Positions 1 through 9,941 are shown, counted from the first letter of the stretch. The stretch is 64,000 nt of DNA from Astragalus membranaceus (GCA_039519185.1 CM076847.1:78343100-78407099); one strand, 5' to 3'. Program-made: numbers and translations. Notes: generated by a model not told the origin, from the sequence alone.

Positions 1-112
1 ATCGATCACTTGTGCATTCTATGTGCATGCTTTTCACCTGAAATCCTGTAAGAATGTGTTAACATAATATTCTATTCTTTTAATTTTAGTTACTGTTTTA
101 TGAACATTAAAG
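1..112 (+). other. intron of SEH1 gene
   Basis: AT-rich sequence before the first recognisable SEH1 exon, which begins after an AAAG at 109-112. I read it as intron. The exons for the N-terminal part of SEH1 must lie upstream of the window. Confidence 0.55.
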
Positions 113-3100
113 GTTACTACATATTCAGATGGTCATATGAGAGTTTTTGAGCTCTTAGATCCCTTGGAACTGAGAAACTGGCAGCTTCAGGTAAAATTAG
201 CTTGTCCTACTTCTCTCTGAGTCATGATATGATACACTTAATATTCTTCTTACAAAAAACCAATATACTATACATTTATTTTGTTCGTTCTTTATAGGCT
301 GAATTTCAAAATGTTATTGAATCAGTGTCTTCATTTGGAAAGGCTATGTGCCTCTCTGCATCCATATCTTTGAATCCACAAAAGGGTGGAGGCCATGAAT
401 CTAGTTTCCTTGTAGGTTTCAATTCAAATACACCAGAACTTAATTCTTCCAAGATAACTCTGATATGAAGTTTTTCTGTCATTTCATTTAGATTTCCGTT
501 ACATTCTCTTGAATTTTCCATGGTATGGATGTTGTATTCTAGAGTTGTCTATCAATGTCTGTTGAGTCTGAACTGTGTAATGTGTATAGCCTTGCAAATG
601 TTACAGACAGTCTGAGACAATAGGGGTTATTTCAGTGTTTTAGCACCTGCAAAAAGTTCTCCACATCTTTGTCCTATTGGATTTGGGGGATTCTACATCT
701 TTGACTCACGATATTTGTTGTGCAGGTATGGGAATTTGACCAGGTTCATCAAAGATGGCTTCCGGTGGCAGAATTGGCACTGCCTGAGGACAAGGGTGAT
801 CAGGTTTATGCTGTTGCATGGGCACCAAATATTGGCAGGTAAATTTTTGCAATTTTTTTGAAACATGTCAATCATTTGTATAAGCCCAACTTCCTCATAT
901 AGCACGACTAGCATCAAAATACTGGACTGCTTTGACAGGCATGATTTCATGTCAGTCAAGCACCATGAGGAAGTATGTACATGGGTTGTGACCAAGTTTA
1001 CTTGTATTTTCCTCTGTAGTCAATGAAATATGATTAGTTGCTGGTACAATTTTCTTGTAGACCGTATGACGTCATAGCGGTTGCGACTCACAAGGGACTT
1101 GCAATTTGGCACCTTGGATTGGACCCTGATCATGATGGGAGGTGTCATACCCTAATTTTGTCCGGCTAATTTAAAGTTTACTAGAAAATCCAAAATATTG
1201 TTTTTGTCGTGTATGTGTGTCATTCCCAGTTGTGTATAGGCGTGTTACTTCTCATTTGTACGCGCGTGCTATTTTTAGTAATGTACACACTTTTCGCGGA
1301 TCCACGTCTCGTTGTGTACAAGCGTTTATTTTGGTGCACGAGCTCGCGTATTCTCATCGCAAACGCGTGTTCTCGTCTCGTCGTGTGCGTATGTTTTTTC
1401 CTAATAATGTACACATTTTTATCGTCATTGTTGTTAGTTTAATTGGTTATATTGTTGTAAAAAAAAGCTAATAAAAATCAGATTTGGGATGAATGCATTA
1501 TTATTATTGTTATTGTAGACAGTTTTTTTACAAAATAAGGGTACAACCAAGAAGTCAATTTTGTTACACCTATGGACAAAAATTAAATACAAAAGGTACA
1601 AAAAAAATTAAAACAAAAGTGAAAAAAACAGGAGGCAGCGCTGCTGCCCTTGTTGTTGCTGTAGCAGGAATTCATTTTTGGCTACCAGCCCAAGCCTATT
1701 TCTCCTTGTTCCTTGCTGTCTTCCCATTCTTGGCACCAACAACACAACCTTTTGCAGCAGCAGTACCACCACCTCTGGGTGGTTTGTTTTGGCTTTGCAG
1801 AATTTGTCCCCAAAGGGTTTCAATCCCCTGCTTCCTTCCACACCTACACCACACAAATTTCCCTATAAATTCAACAGACAGAAACAAATTAAGGGAGGTG
1901 AGTAAAAAAAACAGGCAGATACGCAGAGAGGCACACACAGTAACAGCAAACAAAAATAAGAAAAAGGAGAGAAAGAAAAAAATACCTAAACGATTAGGGT
2001 TTCACATCGAAACCCTAATCAACAAAAAAACTCAGTTTCAGAAATAAAGTGAGAGGCAGCAACCATCAAACAAAAAGCAGTAGCAACAGATCAAAAGGGG
2101 ATGTCGTTTTTGTTCTAAAAATCAAGATACTGTTATTCGAAAAATCAGGTTGGTAGCAGTTATCAATTTCCTCAGTTTTGTATAACATGAGATTGTGTTT
2201 TAGTTGTTGTTAGATTGCTAAACCGTTTAAGAAGACTAGCCTGTTATTTTGTTTACCAAAATTTTAATTTCTAAAGTATTAGCACTTCTGTGAGCATGTT
2301 CATGAAATCATTGTATCAACTAAGAAGAAAAACGAAGTTAGTATTTGCTAAAGAACAAAGATGACACTAGGGTTTAACATGAAACAAGTTTAGTTGCTAG
2401 AAAAGTAGGTTCCAGGATCAGTTTTATAGAAAACAAAATTAGTAATTAGTTTAAAACAGTGATTAGTTAGAAAAATCAGGTTGTTTTATAGAAAACAAGC
2501 AAATAATAATAATAAAAACAACAAAATAATGGCTAAATAAGAAATCAAAACCAGTAGAAGAAGAGAATGGAAGCAGGATAATAAATCAGAACCGAAGCTT
2601 ACCCCTTTCAACGCCGACCACCGTAGACGGTGGTCGTCCTCACCAACCACGTCGTCACCGTCAGCGAACATTCCGCCGTTCGCTCCAAATAGAGCGCCAC
2701 CACCCAGAGAAACAAAGGAACACACATCATGAATAAGAAAGAATAGAGTAGGAGAAGCAGAGGAGAAGAACAGAGAAATAGAAAAAAAAAAAAAAAGAGA
2801 ACCGTACCAGCTCCGACCACCGTGACGGTGGTCGTCTCCCAAAACGCGCCGTCTCCGCCACAAGCTCCGCCTGTAAGCCCCTTTGCGTCGTAACACCGTC
2901 GTTGTCAACACCCAGCCCCATCACCATCGTAACCATCATCGGCCTCGCGCCGTCGTGCGCACGCCGTCCTCCGCGTCGTCAGTCCTGCGGTCCCGAACGA
3001 ACACCGTGATCCCTCGTAGATGAACCCCCTCTCTTCGCGTCCATTTTTGCCGGTAATACCACGCTTCGTCGCCGTTCGTCCTCAACCACCACCGGCCATG

Positions 3101-5250
3101 GAACGGCCAGTCGGTGGCCTCCCCTACAGCCCACCGTCGCTGTCAGGCAGTCTCTTTTTCCTCTCCCACCGTCGCTCATCTACCTCACCCTTCTTCTCAT
3201 TTCTTCTCTCTCTCTCTCATGTTCTCTCTCAGGCAAAATTTTCGCACTTTCTCTCTCCTGAGTGTAGCATGATGCGGCGCAGATGAGAGGGTGAAATTAG
3301 GGTTAACAAATCCTATTTGATACCTTATATACTCCCTTTTAATTTTCCTTTTAAAAAACAAAAAATAACAGATCACTACTTACACCACTCGTTTTTTTGT
3401 ATTACGCCTCCCCCTGAAAAGCCCACAAATTCGTGGACCAGTCTACGAACTGGGCTGCTGCTTTTCACACCCAGTTTTTAATAATACAACTCCCTTCTGC
3501 AAACTACACCCCATTTTACTATTTCACCCTCTTTTTCGTTTTATTTATTTTCTTTTCAAGAAAACAATTACTTTCACAAAAACCTATAAAATACATAAAT
3601 AATTTACTTAACTTCCAAAAAGATATAAATAGGGGACTAAGTCGACTGTACAGTGGGTTAGTCTGCTTTTTAGGTCACTAATGAACCGTTACGGATCATG
3701 TCCTAAAATCCCTATTTAAAATAAATAATTTCTAAATTAAAAAATACAAACACATCTCTTTCATTTAAAAAAAACAAAAATCTTATTTTCAGAGTAGGGG
3801 ATTAAGTTGGTCGTACGGCCGGGTTAGTCATCGTTTTAGGATAAATGAACTGTGGTCCTTCAGAGCCCCGGCGCTCCTTCAGATCCCCAGTGGTCCTTCA
3901 GAGCCCTAGCGCTCCTTCAGACCCCCAGTGATCCTTCAGAGCCCTAGCGCTCCTTCAGACCAACAATGGTCCATCAACACAGATCACACAGTCCTAAAAC
4001 CCCTATATTAAAAAACACCAACCAACAAACATTTTCTACCAAGAACTACGTGCGATTTGATTCTCTACCAGGAGATACGTAGGACCAGAGGGCGGCCGAC
4101 CTCTGTCAGTTGCACTAATAAAAAAACCTTTTTTAGTCTTTCCCTAAAATAAACCCTTTCTTAAATTCAAATAAAATATCAATTTTCTTCTTTCTTTTTA
4201 ATTCACAATAAAATGGTAAAAATAAATGTTTTCAAAATCAATATTCTTTCCTACAACTAATTAGCAGGTAACCTTCCTTAGGAAGGATGTCGTGGGGTGC
4301 TAATACCTTCCCCACGCATAACCGACTCCCGAACCCTTATCTGGTCTCAAGGACCCTTATCTATTCCAAAAGGGATTTTCCAATATTTGCCCTTAAACTA
4401 AACGTTGGTGGCGGCTTCATTTTTGAACCTTCGAGGAATCCTCACCCGGATTTTTCGGTCGCTACAGGAGGCTTCCAGTGGAGAGAGTTGCACTGCTGCC
4501 AGGTCATGAAGGGGAGGTATAATTATAATTATCGCATTACATTTGACTCTATTTTTGTATATTTACATCAGACATTTTGTAGATGCTTGAACTTGTTTTT
4601 TGTGGATCATATGCCAGAGCGTAGCTTACTGGGTGTTTTCTATTAAATGCTGTTTAGGTGTGGCAAATGGAGTGGGATATGAGTGGAATGACGTTGGCTA
4701 CTACAGGTCAGGATGGAATGGTCCGAATATGATTTCATGTCAGTCAAGCACCATGAGGAAGTATGTACATGGGTTGTGACCAACTTTACTTGTATTTTCC
4801 TCTGTAGTCAATGAAATATGATTAGTTGCTGGTACAATTTTCTTGTAGACCGTATGAGGTCATAGCGGTTGCGACTCACAAGGGACTTGCAATTTGGCAC
4901 CTTGGATTGGACCCTGATCATGATGGAAGGCTTCCAGTGGAGAGAGTTGCACTGCTGTCAGGTCATGAAGGGGAGGTATAATTATAATTATCGCATTACA
5001 TTTGACTCTATTTTTGTATATTTACGTCAGACATTTTGTAGATGCTTGAACTTGGTTTTTTTGTGGATCATATGCCAGAGCGTAGATTACTGGGTGTTTT
5101 CTGTTAAATGTTGTTTAGGTGTGGCAAATGGAGTGGGATATGAGTGGAATGACGTTGGCACCAGCAGGTCAGGATGGAATGGTCCGAATATGGCAGTCTA
5201 ACCTCAACGGGGTTTGGCACCAGCAGGCTGCGTTTGAACCCACTTCTTAG
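113..5250 (+). CDS. SEH1: Nucleoporin SEH1 (WD40), 3' part
   Basis: SEH1 is a WD40 beta-propeller protein of the Nup107-160 scaffold of the nuclear pore and of the SEA/GATOR complex. Exons visible: 113-190 (TTYSDGHMRVFELLDPLELR), 298-453 (AEFQNVIESVSSFGK to LNSSK), 726-838 (VWEFDQVHQRW to WAPNIG), 4850-4975 (RPYEVIAVATHKG to LSGHEGEV) and 5119-5250 (VWQMEWDMSGM to FEPTS, stop TAG). Read in order they match the C-terminal half of plant SEH1 nearly without gaps, by my memory of the family. The penultimate and last exons occur twice; the copy at 1061-4731 is broken and the copy at 4729-5250 is intact. Most splice sites are GT/AG, but the exon ending at 453 is followed by AT instead of GT. The N-terminal exons are outside the window. 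Identity is secure; whether the gene still works is not. Confidence 0.85.
454..459 (+). other. altered splice donor (GT to AT) in SEH1
   Basis: The exon coding LNSSK ends at 453 with AAG. The next bases are ATAACT where a plant donor would read GTAACT. The next exon starts cleanly after GTGCAG at 726 and continues the protein (VWEFD). A single G-to-A change would explain this. There is no good U12-type AT-AC donor consensus here. Confidence 0.6.
1143..4466 (+). mobile_element. Solo LTR of an Ogre-type Ty3/gypsy element
   Basis: The 3324-bp insert begins TGTCATACCCTAATTTTGTC and ends TTCGGTCGCTACA. It is flanked by a perfect 5-bp target duplication GGAGG (1138-1142 and 4467-4471). Both ends match the LTR ends of the full-length element at 12914-31278, and inner parts also match (for example the stretch around 4045-4110, with AGATACGTAGGA). 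No internal coding region remains, so it is a solo LTR left by recombination between two LTRs. It lies in the sense orientation inside an SEH1 exon. ORFs inside it are low-complexity and not convincing. Confidence 0.88.
3855..3975 (+). repeat. CTCCTTCAGA/GTCCTTCAGA tandem repeat in the solo LTR
   Basis: About six alternating units of roughly 20 bp, each reading TCCTTCAG followed by AGCCC or ACCCC and then GCGC or AGTGGT. The reverse complement of the same repeat family occurs at 16360-16800 in the Ogre-type element, but there it lies inside the element rather than within the LTR. Confidence 0.75.
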
Positions 5251-5932
5251 CAACTTGACTTCTGTCACATGTGGTTAAATATTTTGGGCACTGGAGAGAA
5301 GTTTAAAAGATCTCAGTCTGCTTTTCTAGTGCTATCTGGTTTTTAAACCTCATTAAAATATCTTATGCCCTTTGTCCTTATTTCTTGTGATATTTAGTTA
5401 TTTATTTTGTATTTTGACCCTGTATTGATTTCTGAAATTTCTTAATTAGAATCCGTAAAAAGTTTTTATTACAAGCTTGTTGATGTTCACAGAGAACTTA
5501 AAAAAGGTAGCTGTTAAAAAAGGTGTAATTGAGATGTATGTGTTAATTCAAAATCATACAAAAAACTGTTTGGAACACTCAAAACTGCAGCTGGTAGAAA
5601 CGAACTCTGCTTAACAGTCCCTAACTTGGCTTCATTTCAACAAAGGTAACACTGTTTCAGTTTCCATTGCAATCATCGTGTTGAAAACACCCATTTCAGA
5701 AACTTTGTTGAGGTAAAATTAAGTAGATTCAACATGAAATGGGAGGAAGTTATTATGATGTGTTGTCTAAATGAACTGGATCACTGTATTATCTCACAAT
5801 TATTGTTAAGAATCACTTGCAAACATTGTTGTTGAAAGAATAAAACTAAAAGGTGTATATGCCATTTTTCTTAATTTGTTTGTGCTTCCTTCCAGCTTAG
5901 AGCACTGACATTTGATGAACATGTCTTTTTCT
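5251..5932 (+). other. SEH1 3' UTR and flank
   Basis: AT-rich, without a coding signal on either strand. The first part is presumably the SEH1 3' UTR. Confidence 0.5.
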
Positions 5933-6049
5933 GTTGCAGGTTCTCCAAAGTCATGGAAAGAGAAGTTGAAGAGATGCAAAATAATTGTTTTGCATACCCA
6001 CGGAAGCACAATAATTGTTGCAGGTTCTCCAAAGTCATGGAAAGAGAAG
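5933..6049 (+). repeat. 33-bp direct repeat resembling a tiny exon
   Basis: The stretch GTTGCAG followed by GTTCTCCAAAGTCATGGAAA and AGAAG occurs at 5933-5965 and again at 6017-6049. Each copy starts with a plausible splice acceptor (TTGCAG), and the second is followed by GTGTGT, a plausible donor. It might be a duplicated microexon or a local slippage duplication. I cannot assign a protein to it. Confidence 0.5.
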
Positions 6050-6382
6050 GTGTGTGAATGAATTGACCTTGACAACTGTATTGGACTGGTATATAAAGTT
6101 TGTAGGGTGTCTAAGGATTAAAGAATAAACTATTGGTATGTAACTTTGACTTTGTTGTTTTGAAGAAAGTAGGTATAATTATCATCTTCAAAGTTTAAAT
6201 GCCTTTTTTCTTTAACTGTGTACTTTCAAGTAAACAAATAAACTCTCATATTCTGAGATTATGATTCCATATTATGTTTTTATTTGTCAATTTGGTCTTT
6301 TTAAATTCTGAAGTATATAGGTCTTTCACAGTAAAAAATTCTTTAGGCCTAAAACACTGATGTGTTTTAACATACTGTTAAG

Positions 6383-6616
6383 GCTAAGGAAGCAGTTGAA
6401 GCGGCTGGTGGGTCTGTAAGAAGGGTGTATTACAATAAATTGGGCTTGAGGGCACTGCTGAAGCCTCAATGGTTTGAAGAGAAAGGAAGATTGTTGCCTA
6501 AAGTAGCCAGACCTCCTCCAAAGCAAAAGGATAAAGCTGATAGCATTGGACGGTTACCTGCCCCAACAAAGCCAATTCCATTGTTTGACCACTCTATTCC
6601 TTGGCAGTTAGGCTAG
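6383..6616 (+). CDS. Ribosomal protein L15 (bacterial type, organellar), last exon only
   Basis: After an acceptor-like GTTAAG the frame reads AKEAVEAAGGSVRRVYYNKL, then GLRALLKPQWFEEKGRLLPK, PPPKQKDKADSIGRLPAPTK and DHSIPWQLG, with a stop at 6614-6616. This matches the C-terminus of the uL15-type ribosomal protein encoded by plant nuclei, most like the mitochondrial form. That protein binds the large-subunit rRNA. I find no upstream exons between SEH1 and this one, so the rest of the gene may be in very distant exons or lost. The frame is clean over 77 codons. Confidence 0.75.
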   Translation, partial: AKEAVEAAGGSVRRVYYNKLGLRALLKPQWFEEKGRLLPKVARPPPKQKDKADSIGRLPAPTKPIPLFDHSIPWQLG

Positions 6617-7009
6617 AATGGTCAGTACTCATTAATTACTGTGCAACGAATGGTTGGCCTGTGTTGTCTAGGAACTAGCAAGGCTTATTTACACTTCGAA
6701 ATATTATATATCAGCTTCAGGAAATTGCATTTCCTCCTATCCGAAACATTGAGGTATTTGTCCAGCACTCTTCTAAATAATATTATATGGTTTATACTCT
6801 TTGGGGATGGCTGTCCAAAATTTTAAATTTATTGATTGTATTCTGAAATTTATTGATTGTATTGGTTGTAATAGTGCACTTTTCATATTCTAATGTATTG
6901 ACTGTATTCTGAAATTTTATGATTTAGATGCATAGTGTGTCATTACATGTTGGAGGGGGTTTTCCCTTTATTCTGTTTCATGAGTGGGGTTTTCCCTTTT
7001 TTTTTTCTT
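6617..7009 (+). other. non-coding AT-rich stretch
   Basis: 3' flank of the L15-like exon. It contains short local duplications around TTTATTGATTGTATT (6828-6900) and no convincing gene. Confidence 0.5.
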
Positions 7010-7173
7010 TCAAATTTTGGTTTAATCTATACACCCTGATATATGATTCCATGGCCCAATGGATAAGGCGCTGGTCTACGGAACCAGAGATTCTGGGTTC
7101 GATCCCCAGTGGAGTCGCTTCTACGGAACAAAAATTCGTATAACCAGGGTGTATAGATTAAACCAAATTTTGA
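7010..7173. repeat. 29-bp perfect inverted repeat enclosing a tRNA gene
   Basis: The left arm 7010-7038 and right arm 7145-7173 are exact reverse complements (core GGTTTAATCTATACACCCTG). The pairing continues outward into a T-run and an A-run. The 106-nt loop is almost entirely a tRNA-Arg gene. This could be a foldback (MITE-like) element that captured a tRNA, or part of the end of the CACTA-like repeat region that follows. Confidence 0.8.
7045..7117 (+). tRNA. tRNA-Arg (anticodon ACG)
   Basis: 73 nt with a full cloverleaf. The 7-bp acceptor stem GATTCCA pairs with TGGAGTC (one T-G wobble). The anticodon stem CTGGT/ACCAG holds loop CTACGGA with anticodon ACG at 7078-7080. The T arm contains GGTTCGATCCC and the D arm CCAATGGATAAGG; the discriminator base is G. 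There is no intron. No poly-T terminator follows directly, which may limit Pol III output. Confidence 0.92.
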
Positions 7174-7187
7174 AAAAAAAAAACTTT

Positions 7188-7566
7188 TAAAGTCAGGCGC
7201 AATAATGCTTGACTTTAAATCATACTTACGAAGTCAGGCAAGAATAAATGTTTGACTTTAAATCATACTTACGAAGTCAGGCTAGAATAAATGCTTGACT
7301 TTAAATCATACTTACGAAGTGAGACAATAATAAATGCTTGACTTTAAAACAGACTTACGAAGTCAGGCCAAATAAATGCTTGACTTTAAAACGGACTTAC
7401 GAAGTCAGGCGAAATAAATGCTTGATTTTAAATCAGACTTACGAAGTCAGGCTATCGCTTGACTTTAAAACTCCTGACATACAAAGTCGACTTAATAAAA
7501 GTCAAGCGGGCGTCTGACTTTAAATCTCTTTTTCGCCTGACTTTAAATCCCTTTTTTGCACTAGTG
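7188..7566. repeat. AAGTCAGGC tandem array ending in a CACTA-like terminus
   Basis: Seven or more units of about 42 bp, each running from AAGTCAGGC to GCTTGACTTTAAA and TACTTACG. Each unit is itself an imperfect palindrome (AAGTCAGGC against GCTTGACTT). The array ends at 7559-7566 in CACTAGTG; read on the minus strand this is CACTAGTGCAAAAAAGGG. Subterminal palindromic arrays next to a CACTA end are typical of En/Spm-type transposons. The opposite end was not found, and no transposase is present. Confidence 0.6.
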
Positions 7567-7810
7567 GACACTAAAACAGAGCTCACAATAAAATGACAAC
7601 ACAATTCATATGACACCTCATTCGTTTAGTATAATATTGGCAATAAGTTATGGAGACAACAACCTAAAGAATGAATTAAGAAAAAATAAAGTAAACCAAA
7701 ATCATGGTATAAGCATGTGAAAAGATCATGGAATTCCAAAGGAATGCCTATAACTCAAAATGGCGCCCAAAATGCAAGCGTGAGAACTGCTTAAGTGTTG
7801 TCTATAAAGA
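7567..7810. other. non-coding stretch
   Basis: AT-rich sequence between the CACTA-like end and the first Helitron-like element. Nothing recognisable. Confidence 0.4.
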
Positions 7811-9011
7811 CTAGCCTCATCACCCGTGCAATGCACGGGATGCGATAGTACCGACGGATCGGTATAAAATAGCATGGATGAATCTAAATATGCTAGTTTA
7901 ATTTTTGATAATAAGTAGATAAAGTATAATAAGGAATAAAATATAACATATAAAAAGTGCATAACAAAGTCGAGAGTTATTGTTATTAGTACAACACAAT
8001 AAAAAGTTTCCACAAAGAAAATACAACACAATAAGAAGTCTTAAATATAAACATACACTACAAAGTCTTAAAAGCGCTCATCATTGCAAAATCACCAATA
8101 AAATAGAAGCACTTATACAAAGTTGAATAAATATAATGGGTGTTCTATTGTAAATGTGGCAAAATTTCTCAGAGTTTTGTGAATTGATATTAGTGACTGA
8201 ACTAAATGGATTCAATAGATATTTCGGGTTCATAAGTATATAAACAAATTATTTTTTAAAGACTAGCTAGAAAAATATAAAAAGAAAAAGTATAAAAATA
8301 TTTTTTTAAAATGGTGAACTTAATTAAAGGGTGAGTTGCCCGTGTTAGTGTCACAACATTGTTCTTTTTTTACCAAACCAGTTATTGAGAAACGAACTTT
8401 GAGTATTTAAACAATTTTTTTTTTCGAATGCTAAAGTACCCAAAACACACTACTTAGTATCGCACTTTATATATTTTGTCATGATTTTTTTTACCAAACA
8501 GTTATTGAGGAAACTTTCCGTATTTGAATAGTTAAAAAGTTTTCTAAACCATAAAGTATATCAAAATACACTGCCTAACATCTCACTTTACGTATTTTGT
8601 CATGAAATTAAATTTTTTCTCACCTAACCAGTTATTAAAAAACGAACGAACTTTGCGTATTTGAACATCTTATTTTTTTCGGTTCTTAAAGTATCCGGAA
8701 ACAAACGACATAGCATCTCACTTTACATATTTTGTTACAAAATTAAAATTTTCAACCAAATTGAAGAACGAATACACGTATTTGAACACTTAACTTTTTT
8801 TCTAGACTTTAAAGATTCTCAAAATACACTACTTAACATCGCACTTTACATATATTATCACGAAATTATAATTGTAACATTTGCTCTAAATTATATAATA
8901 TAACACTAAAAAACAAAAAGAAGAAAAGAAAAAAAATAAAAAAGCAAGATAACTAAAAGAAAAAAAACCGGAAGTATTGGCGCCAAGGCTGCCTTCGCTT
9001 TATAGGTAGGA
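7811..9011 (-). mobile_element. Non-autonomous Helitron-like element 1
   Basis: On the minus strand the element starts TCCTACCTATAAAGCGAAGG (end at 9011) and finishes with the hairpin CCCGTGCATTGCACGGG, eight bases, then CTAG (7811-7814). The flanks are A before the TC and T after the CTAG, as expected for Helitron insertion at an AT dinucleotide. There is no Rep/helicase gene and no target duplication. The 1.2-kb interior is AT-rich and carries a tandem array. Confidence 0.7.
8371..8875. repeat. four ~125-bp tandem repeats inside Helitron-like element 1
   Basis: Units start near 8371, 8491, 8623 and 8752. Each contains a variant of ACCA(A)CCAGTTATTGA, then GTATTTGAAC and a poly-T stretch, then CTAAAGTA, then CATCGCACTTTA and TATTTTGTCATGA. 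The copies are diverged from one another. Confidence 0.7.
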
Positions 9012-9133
9012 TATTTAGTAAATTTTGTCTTACAACGGTGATGGGAGTTTAGGTTGTATATTTTAGTTGTAGTAATTTTAAATAGTTGAAAGTTGTTATG
9101 TGTTATGTTAATTGGCTTTTAGGCCTTCTATTT

Positions 9134-9694
9134 TACTAGCCCGTATTAGCCAAAACCGACAGTTTTTGGCCATCGGAAATGTCACCGGAACCATTTGAAA
9201 TTGCCTATAAATAAAACTTTCTCTTACACTCTTCTCATTTCCCTCATTTTATTTCACTTTTTTTCCTTCTCATTCTCTCCTACATTTTTCCATATCTTAT
9301 TTTTCTTCTTCTTTCTCATACTCTCCGAGTCTCCATAAATTTCTCCATATATCTCTCTTCTACATTTTTCCCTTTCTTCTTCCTTCTCATTTCTTCTCAC
9401 TCCTTCATTCATTCGCATTACCTCCCATATCATTTGTTCTCATACTCTCATTCATTCTTATTCCTTCTTACATCTTCATTCTCATTTGTTGATTCATTCT
9501 CATTCTCTCATATATCATTTCTTCTCATACTTTCCTTCATTCTCATTCATTCATTATTCATTCTCATTCTCTCATATATCATTTTTGCTCGTAGTCTTTT
9601 CATTCTTATTCCTTCTCACTTCTTCATTCTCATTCCTCTATTCCTTCTTATTGTCTCCTATATCATTATTTCCCATACTCTCCTTCATTCTTTT
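9134..9694 (+). mobile_element. left remnant of a CACTA-like element, pyrimidine-rich
   Basis: 9150-9195 (GGCCATCGGAAATGTCACC) resembles, in inverted orientation, the subterminal part of the CACTA end at 36141 (GGAAATGTCACC). It is followed by a TATAAATA box near 9207 and about 470 bp of CTCATTCT-type low-complexity sequence. The same low-complexity sequence resumes at 35889 after the nested insertion, so 9134-9694 and 35889-36141 were once contiguous. The left terminus is not clear. Confidence 0.5.
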
Positions 9695-9912
9695 TATTAG
9701 AAATAATAGTCAACTAGGGGTTGTTGCAATTGTTAGGAATTAGTTAGATTTTAGTTAGTTTGTTAAGCTCTATATATAGAGCATCTTGTAACCACATTTA
9801 GTATCTTTTTCAATCATAATGATTCCTTTTGAGAAACTCTCTCATTCAAGCTCTCTAGCATACTTCTCTTATGAGAAGGATCTTCACCTCTTCGATCCTA
9901 TAATTTCTAACA
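9695..9912 (+). repeat. left LTR of the outer element
   Basis: 218 bp. Contains a short palindromic TATA-like box CTATATATAG near 9770. Ends are near-inverted (TATTAGAAAT/ATTTCTAACA). Confidence 0.85.
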
Positions 9913-9941
9913 TGGTATCAGAGTAAACATGGTATCAGAGC
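9913..9941 (+). promoter_or_regulatory. duplicated primer-binding site of the outer element
   Basis: TGGTATCAGAGT at 9913-9924 is repeated as TGGTATCAGAGC at 9930-9941, a 17-bp tandem duplication. TGGTATCAGAGC is the usual plant site complementary to the 3' end of initiator tRNA-Met. The second copy overlaps the ATG (9929) of the ORF that follows. Confidence 0.8.

Larger units (their letters stand above)
941..4731 (+). pseudogene. First, broken copy of the duplicated SEH1 exons
   Basis: A block of about 460 bp (intron end, exon RPYDVIAVATHKG..., intron, exon VWQMEWDMSGM...) occurs at 941-1142 plus 4472-4731 and again at 4729-5192. In this first copy the exon starting at 1061 is cut after 1142 by a solo LTR and resumes at 4472, ending at 4516. 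The second exon (4658 on) stops when the sequence jumps back to the start of the block at 4729. The two copies join at a shared ATG, which looks like a microhomology junction. The copies differ by only a few bases, so the duplication is recent. The LTR must have inserted after the duplication, because the second copy lacks it. Confidence 0.85.

Noticed and set aside
450..730. U12-type AT-AC intron in SEH1
   Set aside because: The donor does not match ATATCCTT and the intron ends in CAG, not AC.
1493..2047. 184-codon frame in the solo LTR
   Set aside because: Lys/Asn-rich, no motif, lies wholly in LTR DNA.
7188..7500. Possible CRISPR-like array
   Set aside because: Units are adjacent palindromic tandem repeats without unique spacers, in a plant genome; explained by CACTA subterminal repeats.
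9434..9743. Open frames rich in Ser/Phe/His in the CTCATTCT region
   Set aside because: Low-complexity pyrimidine tract; frames exist in several registers and are compositional.
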